DNA of 64,000 nt from positions 496,001 through 560,000 of the forward strand of contig NZ_BMRT01000001.1 in the NCBI RefSeq assembly GCF_014648775.1. Direction: 5' to 3'. The DNA is from Streptomyces abikoensis. GTDB taxonomy: Bacteria > Actinomycetota > Actinomycetes > Streptomycetales > Streptomycetaceae. The position numbers and the translations under genes are program-made. Positions 49,448-58,699 of the stretch are shown one piece after another. The notes beneath the pieces are model-generated. The model made no database searches and was not told where the DNA came from. It saw nothing but the letters and a program-made list of their open reading frames with translations. Numbering within the stretch: the first letter of the stretch is position 1; each line of letters starts with the position of its first letter.

Positions 49448-49870
49448 TCAGCCCAGGAAGCTCAGCCGCACCTGGCGGTCCGGGTTGTCCACGTTGGTGT
49501 CGACCAGGCACACGGACTGCCAGGTTCCGAGCTCCAGCCGCCCACCGATGACCGGAAGGGTCGCGTGCGGCGGCACCAGGGCCGGCAGCACGTGGTCACG
49601 GCCGTGGCCGCGGCTGCCGTGCCGGTGCCGCCAGCGGTCGTCCGCGGGCAGCAGGTCCCGCAGCGCGGCCAGCAGGTCGTCGTCGCTGCCCGCGCCCGTC
49701 TCCAGCACCGCCACGCCGGCGGTCGCGTGGGGCACGAACACGTTGAGCAGGCCGTCACGGCCTCCGGCCGCCTCGCGCAGGAACGCCTCGCAGTGGTCGG
49801 TGAGGTCGTACACGCGCTCGGAGCGGCCGGTGGTGATCTCCAGGACACGGGTGCGGAAGGTATCGCTCAT
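49448..49870 (-). CDS. YjbQ-family protein (UPF0047)
   Basis: This encodes 140 aa from ATG 49870. It is the complete single domain, with GLLNVFVPHATAGVAVLETG, the central HRHGSRGHGRDHVLPALV (His-rich, metal-binding face) and the terminal LGTWQSVCLVDTNVDNPDRQVRLSFLG. E. coli YjbQ has thiamine-phosphate synthase activity in vitro, but the physiological role is unsettled. It converges with the K15-type gene, leaving 13 bp. Confidence 0.93.
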   Translation of the reverse strand: MSDTFRTRVLEITTGRSERVYDLTDHCEAFLREAAGGRDGLLNVFVPHATAGVAVLETGAGSDDDLLAALRDLLPADDRWRHRHGSRGHGRDHVLPALVPPHATLPVIGGRLELGTWQSVCLVDTNVDNPDRQVRLSFLG

Positions 49871-49968
49871 GCGCCCATCTTCGTACGGATCCCGCACCTC
49901 GTCGTACCGGCGCCCGCCCGCCCCCGCCCGCCGGGAAGAGATCACCCGTCCCGACAGTTAGTAGAAAC

Positions 49969-51087
49969 ATGAACGAAACCGGGGTGCGGGACGTCGAGGC
50001 CGTGGTCGTGGGCGCGGGGCAAGCGGGCCTGTCCGCCGCGTACCACCTGCGGCGCGCGGGGTACGAGCCCGAGCGGGACTTCGTCGTCCTCGACCGCTCG
50101 CCGCGCCCGGGCGGCGCCTGGCAGTTTCGCTGGCCGACGCTGACCTACGGCAAGGTGCACGGCATGCACGCCCTGCCGGGCATGGAGCTGACGGACGCGG
50201 ACGACGACCGGCCCTCCTCGGAGGTGATCGCCGGGTACTTCGCGGACTACGAGCGCGCCTTCGGCCTGCGCGTGCGCCGGCCGGTCGACGTGCGCGCGGT
50301 ACGCGAGGGCGGTGGCGGGCGGCTGCGCGTGGAGACGTCCGAGGGCGTCTGGTCGGCCCGTACGCTGATCAACGCGACCGGCACCTGGGAGCGCCCCTTC
50401 TGGCCCCGCTACCCCGGCGGGGAGGGCTTCCGGGGCCGTCAGCTGCACACCGCGGACTACCCCGGGCCGGACGCCTTCGCCGGGCTGCGCGTCGTGGTCG
50501 TCGGCGGCGGCACCTCGGCGGTGCAGCACCTGCTGGAGATCGCCGAGGTGGCGGACGCCACGACGTGGGTGACGCGCCGGCCGCCCGTCTTCCGGGAAGG
50601 CCCCTTCGACGAGGCACGCGGCCGCGACGCCGTCGCCCTGGTGGAGCGACGGGTGCGGGAGGGCCTTCCGCCGCAGAGCGTCGTGTCGGTCACGGGGCTC
50701 CCGATGACGTCCGCGATGGAACGGGCCCGCGCGGCCGGGGTCCTGGACCGGCTGCCGATGTTCGACCGCGTCACGCCGACCGGTGTCGCCTGGGCCGACG
50801 GCACGGCCGTCGACGCCGACGTCATCCTGTGGGCCACCGGCTTCCGCGCGGCCCTCGGCCACCTCGCCCCGCTGGGGCTGCGCGAGGCGGGCGGCGGCAT
50901 CCGGCTCGAGGGCACGCGCGCGGTCCGCGACCCCCGCGTCCACCTGGTCGGCTACGGACCGTCGGCGAGCACCATCGGCGCCAACCGCGCCGGGCGCGCC
51001 GCCGTGCGCGAGATCAGGACACTCCTGGCGGAGGGCCCACCGGACGCGGCGGGTTCTTCCCAGCGGGCGCTCGCTGCGGCAGTATGA
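49969..51087 (+). CDS. FAD-dependent NAD(P)H monooxygenase/oxidoreductase
   Basis: This encodes 372 aa. The FAD-binding GxGxxG is VVVGAGQAGLSAAYHLRRAG near the start; a GGAW segment (PRPGGAWQFRW) and INATGTWERPFWPRYPG (ATG-type motif) follow. The NAD(P)H site is VVVVGGGTSAVQHLLEIAE (about 172-190), and ILWATGFRAALGHLAPLGL is the late ATGF motif. The layout matches class-B flavin monooxygenases (ArsO/YUCCA/CzcO-like). The substrate is unknown. It is separated from lutA by 84 bp containing 12-bp direct repeats. Confidence 0.9.
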   Translation: MNETGVRDVEAVVVGAGQAGLSAAYHLRRAGYEPERDFVVLDRSPRPGGAWQFRWPTLTYGKVHGMHALPGMELTDADDDRPSSEVIAGYFADYERAFGLRVRRPVDVRAVREGGGGRLRVETSEGVWSARTLINATGTWERPFWPRYPGGEGFRGRQLHTADYPGPDAFAGLRVVVVGGGTSAVQHLLEIAEVADATTWVTRRPPVFREGPFDEARGRDAVALVERRVREGLPPQSVVSVTGLPMTSAMERARAAGVLDRLPMFDRVTPTGVAWADGTAVDADVILWATGFRAALGHLAPLGLREAGGGIRLEGTRAVRDPRVHLVGYGPSASTIGANRAGRAAVREIRTLLAEGPPDAAGSSQRALAAAV

Positions 51088-51112
51088 GGCGGCGGAGACG
51101 ATCACTGGCCGG

Positions 51113-51148
51113 AGCGTCACCGACAGCGTCACGGACCGCGTCACCGAC
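51113..51148. repeat. Three 12-bp direct repeats upstream of lutA
   Basis: AGCGTCACCGAC, AGCGTCACGGAC and CGCGTCACCGAC lie in tandem (51113-51148), ending 23 bases before the lutA start. They could be a regulator-binding array for the lactate operon; no regulator gene is adjacent. Confidence 0.55.
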
Positions 51149-51171
51149 CGCGAGGAGATGGCCGAGGTGTC

Positions 51172-51933
51172 ATGCGCGTAGGGCTGTTCGTCACCTGCGT
51201 CAACGACACGCTGCGGCCGAGCACCGGCCGGGCCGTGGTCACGCTGCTGGAACGGCTCGGTGTGCGCGTCGACTTCCCGACGGCGCAGAGCTGCTGCGGC
51301 CAGCCCCTGTACAACACGGGCTACCGCCACGGCGCCGAGCCGCTGCTCCTGCGCACCGCCGCCGCGTTCGCCGATCACGAGTACGTCGTCACCCCCTCCG
51401 CCTCGTGCGCCGCGATGGTCCGGGACGCCTACCCCCGGATCGCCGCCCGCGCGGCCGCCGAGGGACGCCCCGGGGAGGCGGCGCGGCTGCGTGCCGCCGC
51501 GGAGCGGCTGGTGCCCAGGACGTACGAACTCACCGAGTTCCTCGTGGACGTGCTGGGCGTCGTCGACGTCGGCGCCCGCTTCCCCCACACCGTCACCTAC
51601 CACCCCACCTGCCACGGCCTGCGCGCCCTGGGCCTGCGTGACCGCCCGCGCCGACTGCTGGAGCACGTCGAGGGGCTCGAACTGCGCGAGCTCGAAGGCG
51701 CCGACGAGTGCTGCGGCTTCGGCGGCACGTTCGCCGTCAAGAACGCCGCCGTCTCCGCCGCCATGGGCGCCGACAAGGCCCGGGCGATCACCCGGACCGG
51801 CGCCGCGGCGGTCTGCGCGGCCGACAACTCCTGCCTGCTGCACATCGGCGGCACCCTCGCCCGGGAGGACTCCCCCGTGCGCACCCTCCACCTGGCGGAG
51901 ATCCTGGCCTGCACGGACGGAGTCGTGCCGTGA
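51172..51933 (+). CDS. lutA: Lactate utilization protein LutA, Fe-S oxidoreductase subunit
   Basis: This encodes 253 aa. Two CCG domains are present: QSCCGQPLYNTGY (about 40-52) and DECCGFGGTFAVKN (about 181-194), the cysteine-rich heterodisulfide-reductase/GlpC-type motifs. The ATG follows a GAGGTGTC. With LutB and LutC it oxidises L-lactate to pyruvate independently of classical lactate dehydrogenase. It overlaps lutB by 4 bp (GTGA). Confidence 0.95.
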   Translation: MRVGLFVTCVNDTLRPSTGRAVVTLLERLGVRVDFPTAQSCCGQPLYNTGYRHGAEPLLLRTAAAFADHEYVVTPSASCAAMVRDAYPRIAARAAAEGRPGEAARLRAAAERLVPRTYELTEFLVDVLGVVDVGARFPHTVTYHPTCHGLRALGLRDRPRRLLEHVEGLELRELEGADECCGFGGTFAVKNAAVSAAMGADKARAITRTGAAAVCAADNSCLLHIGGTLAREDSPVRTLHLAEILACTDGVVP

Positions 51934-53399
51934 GCCGTACGTACCTGGGCATGCCCGCCTTCCCCCGCGCCGCCGCCGAGTCGACCCGGGACGGCACGCT
52001 GCGCGCCAACCTCCGGCACGCCACCCACACCATCCGCGCCAAACGGGCCGCCGCCGTGGCCGAACTGGAGGACTGGGAGCGGCTGCGGGCGGCCGGAGCG
52101 GCCGTCAAGGACCGCACGCTGCACCACCTGGACCACTATCTGCCGCTGCTGGAGGAGAACGTCACCCGCGCCGGGGGCACGGTCCACTGGGCGGCCGACG
52201 CCGACGAGGCGAACCGCATCGTCACCGACCTCGTGCGGGCCACCGGCGAGCGCGAGGTCGTCAAGGTCAAGTCCATGGTCACCCAGGAGACCGGCCTCAA
52301 CGCCGCCCTGGAGGAGGCGGGCATCCGCGCCTACGAGACGGACCTCGCCGAGCTCATCGTCCAGCTCGGCGACGACCTGCCCTCCCACATCCTCGTCCCG
52401 GCGATCCACCGCGGCCGCCGGGAGATCCGCGACGTCTTCCGCGACCGGATGGCCGACTGGGGCCGCCCGGCACCCGAAGGACTCACCGACCGGCCCGCCG
52501 ACCTCGCCGAGGCCGCGCGGCTGCACCTGCGCGAGAAGTTCCTGCGCTGCAAGGTCGGCATCTCCGGCGCCAACTTCATGGTGGCCGAGACCGGCACCCT
52601 GGTCGTCGTCGAGTCCGAGGGCAACGGCCGTATGTGCCTCACACTCCCCGAAACCCTGATTTCCGTGGTCGGAATCGAGAAGACCGTACCGACCTGGCGG
52701 GACCTGGAGATCTACCTCCAGCTGCTGCCGCGCTCCTCCACCGCCGAGCGCATGAACCCCTACACCTCGATGTGGACGGGCACCACGGACGAGGACGGCC
52801 CCCGCGACTTCCACCTCGTGCTGCTCGACAACGGCCGCACCGACACCCTCGCCGACGAGGTCGGGCGCCAGGCGCTGCGCTGCATCCGCTGCTCGGCCTG
52901 CCTCAACGTCTGCCCGGTCTACGAGCGCGCCGGCGGCCACGCCTACGGCTCGCCCTACCCCGGGCCCATCGGCGCGATCCTCACTCCGCAACTGCGCGGC
53001 CTCGCCTCGCCGCTGGAGGAGTCGCTCCCCTTCGCCTCGTCCCTGTGCGGCGCCTGCTACGAGGTGTGCCCGGTGGCCATCGACATCCCGGAGGTCCTGG
53101 TCCATCTGCGGGAACGCGTCGTGGAGGGCGGGCCCGTCACCGTCGGCGGCAACCGGACCGTGATCAGGCCCGCGAAGCGCCACGCCCTGGAGCGCGCCGC
53201 GATGCGCGCCGCCGGCTGGGCCTTCGACCACCCGGCCGCGCTGCGCCGGGCCCAGCGCCTCGCCGCCCGGACCCGCCGCGTCCACCCCCGGCGACTGCCG
53301 GGCCCGGGCCGCGCCTGGTCGGACACCCGTGAACTGCCGGAAGTGCCCGAGGAGTCCTTCCGGGACTGGTGGGCCCGCACCCGGGGGGAGCGGCCATGA
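51930..53399 (+). CDS. lutB: Lactate utilization protein LutB, Fe-S protein
   Basis: This encodes 489 aa from GTG 51930 overlapping the lutA stop. The DUF162-like part (about 70-300) has VKVKSMVTQETGLNAALE and SGANFMVAETGTLVVVESEG with NGRM. The ferredoxin-type cluster sites are CIRCSACLNVCPVY (about 316-329) and SLCGACYEVCPVAID (about 371-385), enough for two [4Fe-4S] clusters. A C-terminal stretch ends RDWWARTRGERP. It overlaps lutC by 4 bp (ATGA). Confidence 0.95.
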   Translation: MSRTYLGMPAFPRAAAESTRDGTLRANLRHATHTIRAKRAAAVAELEDWERLRAAGAAVKDRTLHHLDHYLPLLEENVTRAGGTVHWAADADEANRIVTDLVRATGEREVVKVKSMVTQETGLNAALEEAGIRAYETDLAELIVQLGDDLPSHILVPAIHRGRREIRDVFRDRMADWGRPAPEGLTDRPADLAEAARLHLREKFLRCKVGISGANFMVAETGTLVVVESEGNGRMCLTLPETLISVVGIEKTVPTWRDLEIYLQLLPRSSTAERMNPYTSMWTGTTDEDGPRDFHLVLLDNGRTDTLADEVGRQALRCIRCSACLNVCPVYERAGGHAYGSPYPGPIGAILTPQLRGLASPLEESLPFASSLCGACYEVCPVAIDIPEVLVHLRERVVEGGPVTVGGNRTVIRPAKRHALERAAMRAAGWAFDHPAALRRAQRLAARTRRVHPRRLPGPGRAWSDTRELPEVPEESFRDWWARTRGERP

Positions 53400-54076
53400 C
53401 CGACGGCCCGGCGCACTCCGCCGGCAGGGCGCGCATCCTGGGGCGCGTGCGGCGCGCGCTGGCCGATGTGCCGCGCTACGAGCGCCCCGAGGATCACCCG
53501 GTTCCCCGGGATTATCTGCGGGCGCACGGCGAACGGACGCCGGCCGAGTCCGTCGATCTGCTCGCCGCTCGGCTGACGGACTACCGGGCCGTCGTCCACC
53601 GCACGGACCCGCCCGGGCTGCCCGCGCTGCTCGCGGAGCTGCTCCGCCGGCGCGGCGCCCACCGGGTCGTCGTACCGGTCGGCCTGCCGGACGGCTGGCT
53701 GGCGGAGGCGGCGGTCGAACAGGTCGTGGACACCGCCGAGCTGACGGCCCGTGCCCTGGACGCCGTGGACAGCGTGGTCACCGGGTGCGCGCTGGCGATC
53801 GCCGAGACCGGCACCCTGGTCCTCGACGCGGGCCCGGACCAGGGCCGCCGCCGCATCACGCTCGTGCCCGACCACCACCTGTGCGTGGTGCGGGCCCCCG
53901 GGCAGGTGGTGGATTCGGTGCCGCGGGCCCTGGAGCGACTCTCCCCCGTCCGGCCCCTGACCTGGATCTCGGGCCCGTCGGCGACGAGCGACATCGAACT
54001 GGACCGCGTCGAGGGGGTCCACGGCCCGCGCACTCTGGAGGTGGTCCTCGTCGAGAGCCCGGAGCCGCCCTCCTGA
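53396..54076 (+). CDS. lutC: Lactate utilization protein LutC
   Basis: This encodes 226 aa from ATG 53396, overlapping the lutB stop. It has the LUD (DUF162) fold: ARILGRVRRAL at the N-terminus, DSVVTGCALAIAETGTLVLDAG in the centre and LVPDHHLCVV then TWISGPSATSDIELDRVEGVHG at the end. The SGPSATxDIE motif is the most conserved part. It is the third member of the L-lactate oxidation complex and ends the coupled lutABC unit. Confidence 0.95.
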   Translation: MTDGPAHSAGRARILGRVRRALADVPRYERPEDHPVPRDYLRAHGERTPAESVDLLAARLTDYRAVVHRTDPPGLPALLAELLRRRGAHRVVVPVGLPDGWLAEAAVEQVVDTAELTARALDAVDSVVTGCALAIAETGTLVLDAGPDQGRRRITLVPDHHLCVVRAPGQVVDSVPRALERLSPVRPLTWISGPSATSDIELDRVEGVHGPRTLEVVLVESPEPPS

Positions 54077-54120
54077 CAGCGCCCGCCCCTGTCAACCGTG
54101 CTCGTTCCCAAGGAGGAAGC

Positions 54121-55290
54121 GTGCCGGAACCACCCCTGCGCGGCATCACGGTCGTCGCCCTCGAACAGGCCGTAGCGGTCCCCTTCGCCACCCGTCAGCT
54201 CGCCGACCTGGGGGCCCGGGTCATCAAGGTCGAACGCCCCGGGCGCGGCGACTTCGCCCGGGACTACGACCGCAGGGTGAAGGGCCTCTCCGCCTATTTC
54301 GTCTGGGTCAACCGGGGCAAGGAGAGCGTGGTCCTGGACCTCAAGGACGCCACGGACCGGGCGCTGCTCGACCGGCTCCTCGCCCACGCCGACGTCTTCG
54401 TGCAGAACCTCGGCCCCGGCGCCGCCGAGCGGCTGGGCCTGGCCCCCGGCCCCCTGCGGGCCCGCCACCCCCGCCTGATCACCTGTGACGTCTCCGGCTA
54501 CGGCACGAGCGGCCCCTACCGGGACAGAAAGGCCTACGACCTGCTGGTGCAGTGCGAAGCCGGGCTGGTCTCGCTCACCGGAACCCCGGACTCCGTCGCC
54601 CGGCCGGGGATATCCGTCGCCGACATCGCCGGAGGAATGTACACCTTCACGGGCATCCTCACCGCCCTGTACGAGCGCGAGCGCACCGGCGAGGGCTCTG
54701 CCCTGTCCCTCTCCCTCTTCGACGCCCTGGCCGAGTGGATGGGACAGCCGTACTACGCGGAGGCGTACGGTGGGACACCCCTGACCCGCACCGGGGCCCG
54801 GCACCCGTCCATCTCCCCCTACGGGCACTACGGGTGCGGCGACGGTGGCCAGGTCTTCCTCAGCGTGCAGAACGACCGCGAGTGGCGGGCGCTGTGCGAA
54901 CGCGTGTTACGCCGCCCGGAGTTGGCGGACGATCCGCGCTTCGCGGACAATCCGCTGCGCCACACCCATGACGGGCAACTGACGGCCGTCATCGAGGAGT
55001 GCTTCGCCGGGCACACGGCTGAGGGCGTCCTCGCCCTGCTGGACGCCGCGGGCATCGCGGCCGCCCGGCTGCGTACGGTCGCCGAGTTCGCCGCCCACCC
55101 CCAGCTGGCGGCGCGGGACAGATGGCGGGAGTTCGGCTCGCCCGCCGGTCCGCTGCGCGGGCTGCTGCCGCCGGTGACGGTGGCGGGCCGGGAGGCGGTG
55201 ATGGGCGCGGTGCCCGCGCTCGGGGAGCACACGGCCGCGATCCGCGCGGAGTTCGGGGAGCCGGAGGGTCCGGGCACCCCCCGAGGGTGA
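54121..55290 (+). CDS. CaiB/BaiF-type (class III) CoA transferase
   Basis: This encodes 389 aa from GTG 54121, with AAGGAGGAA at perfect spacing. Hallmarks of class III CoA transferases are AVAVPFATRQLADLGARVIK then VERPGRGDFARDYD, NRGKESVVLDLKD, FVQNLGPGAAERLGL, the catalytic Asp140 in KAYDLLVQCEAG, and DIAGGMYTFTGILTALYERE. It transfers CoA between organic acids through a mixed anhydride on Asp140. Placed 44 bp after lutC, it might serve carboxylate metabolism with it, but that is only context. Confidence 0.94.
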   Translation: MPEPPLRGITVVALEQAVAVPFATRQLADLGARVIKVERPGRGDFARDYDRRVKGLSAYFVWVNRGKESVVLDLKDATDRALLDRLLAHADVFVQNLGPGAAERLGLAPGPLRARHPRLITCDVSGYGTSGPYRDRKAYDLLVQCEAGLVSLTGTPDSVARPGISVADIAGGMYTFTGILTALYERERTGEGSALSLSLFDALAEWMGQPYYAEAYGGTPLTRTGARHPSISPYGHYGCGDGGQVFLSVQNDREWRALCERVLRRPELADDPRFADNPLRHTHDGQLTAVIEECFAGHTAEGVLALLDAAGIAAARLRTVAEFAAHPQLAARDRWREFGSPAGPLRGLLPPVTVAGREAVMGAVPALGEHTAAIRAEFGEPEGPGTPRG

Positions 55291-55423
55291 CCCTGCCGGT
55301 GGTAGGCACGCTGTGCGTACGCGAAGCCGGGGGCTGGGTGGGCCGGGCCGCGGTCGGCAGGATCTGTCCCGAAGCGGAAGACCGCCGGGGAACCGGCGGA
55401 CCCATCCAGAAGGGGGACGGACC

Positions 55424-56650
55424 ATGGCTGTACGGACAGCGGGCCTCGACACGGCGGCACGGACCGGGGCGACGGGCGGAGCGGACACGGGGACCCGGTG
55501 GCGGGCGGGCTGGTCGGCCCCGGTGCAGCGGCCGAGCAACGGCTTCGAGGAGAACTGGGCGGAGACCGGCTTCGACCGCCAGTCGGTACGCCAGGTCGTC
55601 CGAGTGACGGGCGGCGGCTCCGGGGCGCGGATCCGGCTGTCGAACCGCTACGGCGCGACACCGCTGACCGTGGACGCCGCGTCGCTCGCCCTCGCCGGTG
55701 CGGGCGCCGGGGCCCGGCCCGGCACACTGCGGCCGCTGACCTTCGACGGAGCGTCGTCGGTGGTCGTACCGGCGGGCGGCGAGGTCGTGAGCGACCTCGT
55801 GGAGCTGCCGGTCGAGCCGCTGTCCTCGGTGATGGTGACCCTGTACTTCGCGGGCCCGACGGGACCGGCGACCTTCCACGCGCAGGCCTATGCCACGAGC
55901 TTCAGGGCGCCCGGCGACCGGACCGCCGACGCCGGGGCCGAGGGCTTCACCGAACGGACCCACTCCTGGTACTTCCTCTCCGACGTGGAGGTGACGGGTG
56001 GTGCCGGCGCGGCCTCCGGGACGGTGGTGGCCTTCGGCGACTCGCTCACCGACGGCTTCGGCTCGACGGTCGACACCGATCGGCGCTACCCCGACGCGCT
56101 CGCCGAGCGGCTGCGGGCCGCCGGCCGCTCCTGGGCCGTGCTCAACGCGGGCATCGGCGGCAATCTGCTGCTCAACGACTCGCCGTGGTTCGGCGAGCGG
56201 GCGCCGGCCCGGTTCGACCGGGACGTCCTCGACAAGCCCGGCGTCCGCTCGGCGATCGTCCTCGTCGGCCTCAACGACATCGGGTTCAGCGAGGTGGACC
56301 TGCCCACCTACCGGCCCAACCCCCAGGTGTCGGTGGCCGAGCTGACGGCCGGATACACGGAGCTCGTCGAGCGGGCGCACCGGCGTGGGATCAGGGTGAT
56401 CGGAGGAACGATTCTGCCGTTCAAGGGCGCCGAGTACCACACGCCGCGGGCCGAGGCGAAGCGCGTCGCGCTCAACGAGTGGATCCGCACGTCCGGGGTC
56501 TTCGACGCGGTGGCCGACTTCGCCGCCGCCCTGGCCGCCCCGGACGACGCCGAGACGCTCGACCCGGCGTACGACAGCGGGGATCACAAGCACCCCAATG
56601 ACGCGGGGTACCGGGTGATGGCCGAGGCCGTGCCGCTCGAGTCGCTCTGA
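55424..56650 (+). CDS. SGNH/GDSL-family hydrolase
   Basis: This encodes 408 aa from ATG 55424 with AGGGGGA upstream. An N-terminal beta domain (about 25-190) with GSGARIRLSNRYGATPL precedes the catalytic domain: block I FGDSLTDGFGS (Ser near 207), block II GIGGNLLLND, block III LVGLNDIGFS and block V DHKHPNDAGYRVMA (Asp and His). All four SGNH residues are present. There is no clear signal peptide, unlike many secreted relatives. It probably acts as an esterase or acetyl-esterase on carbohydrate; substrate not known. Confidence 0.92.
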   Translation: MAVRTAGLDTAARTGATGGADTGTRWRAGWSAPVQRPSNGFEENWAETGFDRQSVRQVVRVTGGGSGARIRLSNRYGATPLTVDAASLALAGAGAGARPGTLRPLTFDGASSVVVPAGGEVVSDLVELPVEPLSSVMVTLYFAGPTGPATFHAQAYATSFRAPGDRTADAGAEGFTERTHSWYFLSDVEVTGGAGAASGTVVAFGDSLTDGFGSTVDTDRRYPDALAERLRAAGRSWAVLNAGIGGNLLLNDSPWFGERAPARFDRDVLDKPGVRSAIVLVGLNDIGFSEVDLPTYRPNPQVSVAELTAGYTELVERAHRRGIRVIGGTILPFKGAEYHTPRAEAKRVALNEWIRTSGVFDAVADFAAALAAPDDAETLDPAYDSGDHKHPNDAGYRVMAEAVPLESL

Positions 56651-56672
56651 GGCCCGGCGGCGGGATGGCGCG

Positions 56673-56710
56673 CGGCCGGGCGGGCCGGCAGGCCGGGCCG
56701 GGCCCGGCCG
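56673..56710. terminator. Weak inverted repeat between convergent genes
   Basis: CGGCCGGGC (56673-56681) and its complement (56702-56710) lie between the SGNH hydrolase (+) and ABC exporter (-) genes. The region is so GC-rich that the pairing is only suggestive. Confidence 0.35.
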
Positions 56711-56744
56711 TCCGCCTCGGGCACGGGTCGGGACTGACGCCGGG

Positions 56745-58541
56745 TCAGACCTTGGCCACGAGGGGGATGTCGCGCCGGACCAGCGCGGCGTAGCGGCCGT
56801 CGCCGGCGAGGAGCTCCTGGTGGGTGCCGCGCTCGGCGATCCGGCCGCCGTCGAGGACGACGATCTGGTCGGCATGGCGGACGGTGGAGAGCCGGTGCGC
56901 GATGGTGATCGTCGTACGGCCCGCGGAGAGGGTGTCCAGGGCCTGCTGGACGGCGTGTTCGGTGTGGGTGTCCAGGGCGCTGGTCGCCTCGTCGAGGATG
57001 AGCACGGGCGGGTCGCGGAGGATCGTGCGGGCGATGGCGAGGCGCTGTTTCTCGCCTCCGGAGAAGCGGTAGCCGCGCTCGCCGACGAGGGTGTCGTAGC
57101 CGTCGGGCAGTGAGGCGACGTAGTCGTGGATCTGGGCGGCCTCGGCGGCGGCTCTGATCTCCTCGTCCGTGGCGTCGGGTTTGGCGAAGCGGAGGTTGTC
57201 GGCGACGGAGGCGTGGAAGAGGTAGGTCTCCTGGGAGACGACGCCGACGGCCCGGGCGAGGGTGTCGAAGTCGAGGTCGCGCACGTCCTCCCCGTCGATG
57301 AGGACCCGGCCGCCGGTGACGTCGTAGAGGCGGGGCACGAGATAGCTCAGGGTGCTCTTGCCCGAGCCGGTGGGGCCGACGACGGCGAGGCTGCCGCCGG
57401 CCGGGATGGCCAGGTCGATGCCGCTGAGGGCCGCGCTGCCGGGGCCGTAGGTGAAGGAGACGTTCTCGAAGACGACCTCGCCGCGGATCTTCTCCAGGCG
57501 GACGGGGTGCGCGGGCTCGGCGATCTCCACGGGCAGGTCGAGGTACTCGAAGATCCGCTGGAAGAGGGCGGCGGAGGTCTGCACCTGTACACCGGTGGAC
57601 AGCAGCGCGACGGTGGGCCGGAAGAGGCCCTGCTGGAGGGAGACGAAGGCCACGAGCGTGCCGAGGGAGATGCCCGGGCCGCCGGTCCGCAGGGCGATGC
57701 CGGCCGCCCAGTAGATGAGGGCGGGCATGGCGGCCATGACGACGCCGATGGTGGACATGCGCCAGCGCCCCGCCATGTTGGTGCGCACTTCCAGCTCGAC
57801 GAGCCGCTCGGACTCCTCGGTGAAGGCCTTGGTGAGGGAGTCGGCCCGGCCCATGGTGCGGCCGAGCAGGATGCCGCTGACGGAGAGCGATTCGGTGACC
57901 ATGGAGGCCATGGCGGCCATCTGGGTCTGCCGTTCGGCGGTGATCCTCTTGCGTTCGTCGCCCACGCGCCGTCCTATCCAGACGAAGAGCGGCAGCAGCA
58001 GGAGGGAGACGACGGTCAGCCGCCAGTCCAGGGCGACCATCGCGACGATGGTGGCGATGACGCTGGTCAGGTTGGAGACGAGCGAGGTGGCGGTGGAGGT
58101 GACGGTGGCCTGCATCCCGCCGATGTCGTTGGCGATGCGGGACTGCACCTCGCCGGTGCGGGTCCGGGTGAAGAACGCCAGCGGCATGCTCTGGAGGCGC
58201 CCGTAGACGGCGGTGCGCAGATCGTGCATCACGCGCTGGCCGACGGTGGTGGAGATCAGGGTCTGGAGCACGCCGAAGACGCTGTTGACGACGGCCGCGG
58301 CGATCATGCCGAGCACCAGCAGGCTCAGCAGGCCCATACGGCCCCGGGGGATGGCGACGTCGAGGACCTCGCGCAGCATGAACGGCGAGGCGACGGTCAC
58401 GAGCGACGAGGCGGCGACGAGCAGCGCGACGAGCGCGAGCCGGCCGCGGTACGGGTGGAAGAGGCGGAGGATGCGCCGCACCTGAGCGGGCCGCTCCGGG
58501 TCTGCGGGAGGTGGTGTCCAGTCCAGTGCGTCGTGAGGCAT
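56745..58541 (-). CDS. ABC exporter with fused membrane and ATPase domains
   Basis: This encodes 598 aa from ATG 58541 with GAAGGAG upstream. Six membrane helices fill about 25-320 and include the coupling segment MPLAFFTRTRTGEVQSRIANDIGG. The ATPase domain has Walker A GPTGSGKST, Q-loop VSQETYLFHASVADNL, signature FSGGEKQRLAIAR, Walker B VLILDEATSALDTHTE and H-loop IAHRLSTV, all intact. As a homodimer or with a partner it would export drugs or lipids from the membrane. It is divergent from a MarR gene, the likely repressor. Confidence 0.94.
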   Translation of the reverse strand: MPHDALDWTPPPADPERPAQVRRILRLFHPYRGRLALVALLVAASSLVTVASPFMLREVLDVAIPRGRMGLLSLLVLGMIAAAVVNSVFGVLQTLISTTVGQRVMHDLRTAVYGRLQSMPLAFFTRTRTGEVQSRIANDIGGMQATVTSTATSLVSNLTSVIATIVAMVALDWRLTVVSLLLLPLFVWIGRRVGDERKRITAERQTQMAAMASMVTESLSVSGILLGRTMGRADSLTKAFTEESERLVELEVRTNMAGRWRMSTIGVVMAAMPALIYWAAGIALRTGGPGISLGTLVAFVSLQQGLFRPTVALLSTGVQVQTSAALFQRIFEYLDLPVEIAEPAHPVRLEKIRGEVVFENVSFTYGPGSAALSGIDLAIPAGGSLAVVGPTGSGKSTLSYLVPRLYDVTGGRVLIDGEDVRDLDFDTLARAVGVVSQETYLFHASVADNLRFAKPDATDEEIRAAAEAAQIHDYVASLPDGYDTLVGERGYRFSGGEKQRLAIARTILRDPPVLILDEATSALDTHTEHAVQQALDTLSAGRTTITIAHRLSTVRHADQIVVLDGGRIAERGTHQELLAGDGRYAALVRRDIPLVAKV

Positions 58542-58640
58542 GGGCTCCTTCAGCGAGGTCGGGTCCGGGAGTCGGACGGCACGGTGACGCCGGGGCGATG
58601 CCGGGCGGCTCATGCGGCATGACACGTCCGGCACCGAACA

Positions 58641-58667
58641 GAGCATAGCTCACTGTTACCTATGCTC
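58641..58667. promoter_or_regulatory. Candidate MarR operator between exporter and regulator
   Basis: GAGCATAG (58641-58648) and CTATGCTC (58660-58667) form an 8-bp inverted repeat with an 11-bp centre, in the A+T-richest part of the gap between the divergent ABC exporter and MarR genes. Confidence 0.55.
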
Positions 58668-58699
58668 ACAATGAAGGCTGTCCTGATAAGATTGCGATC

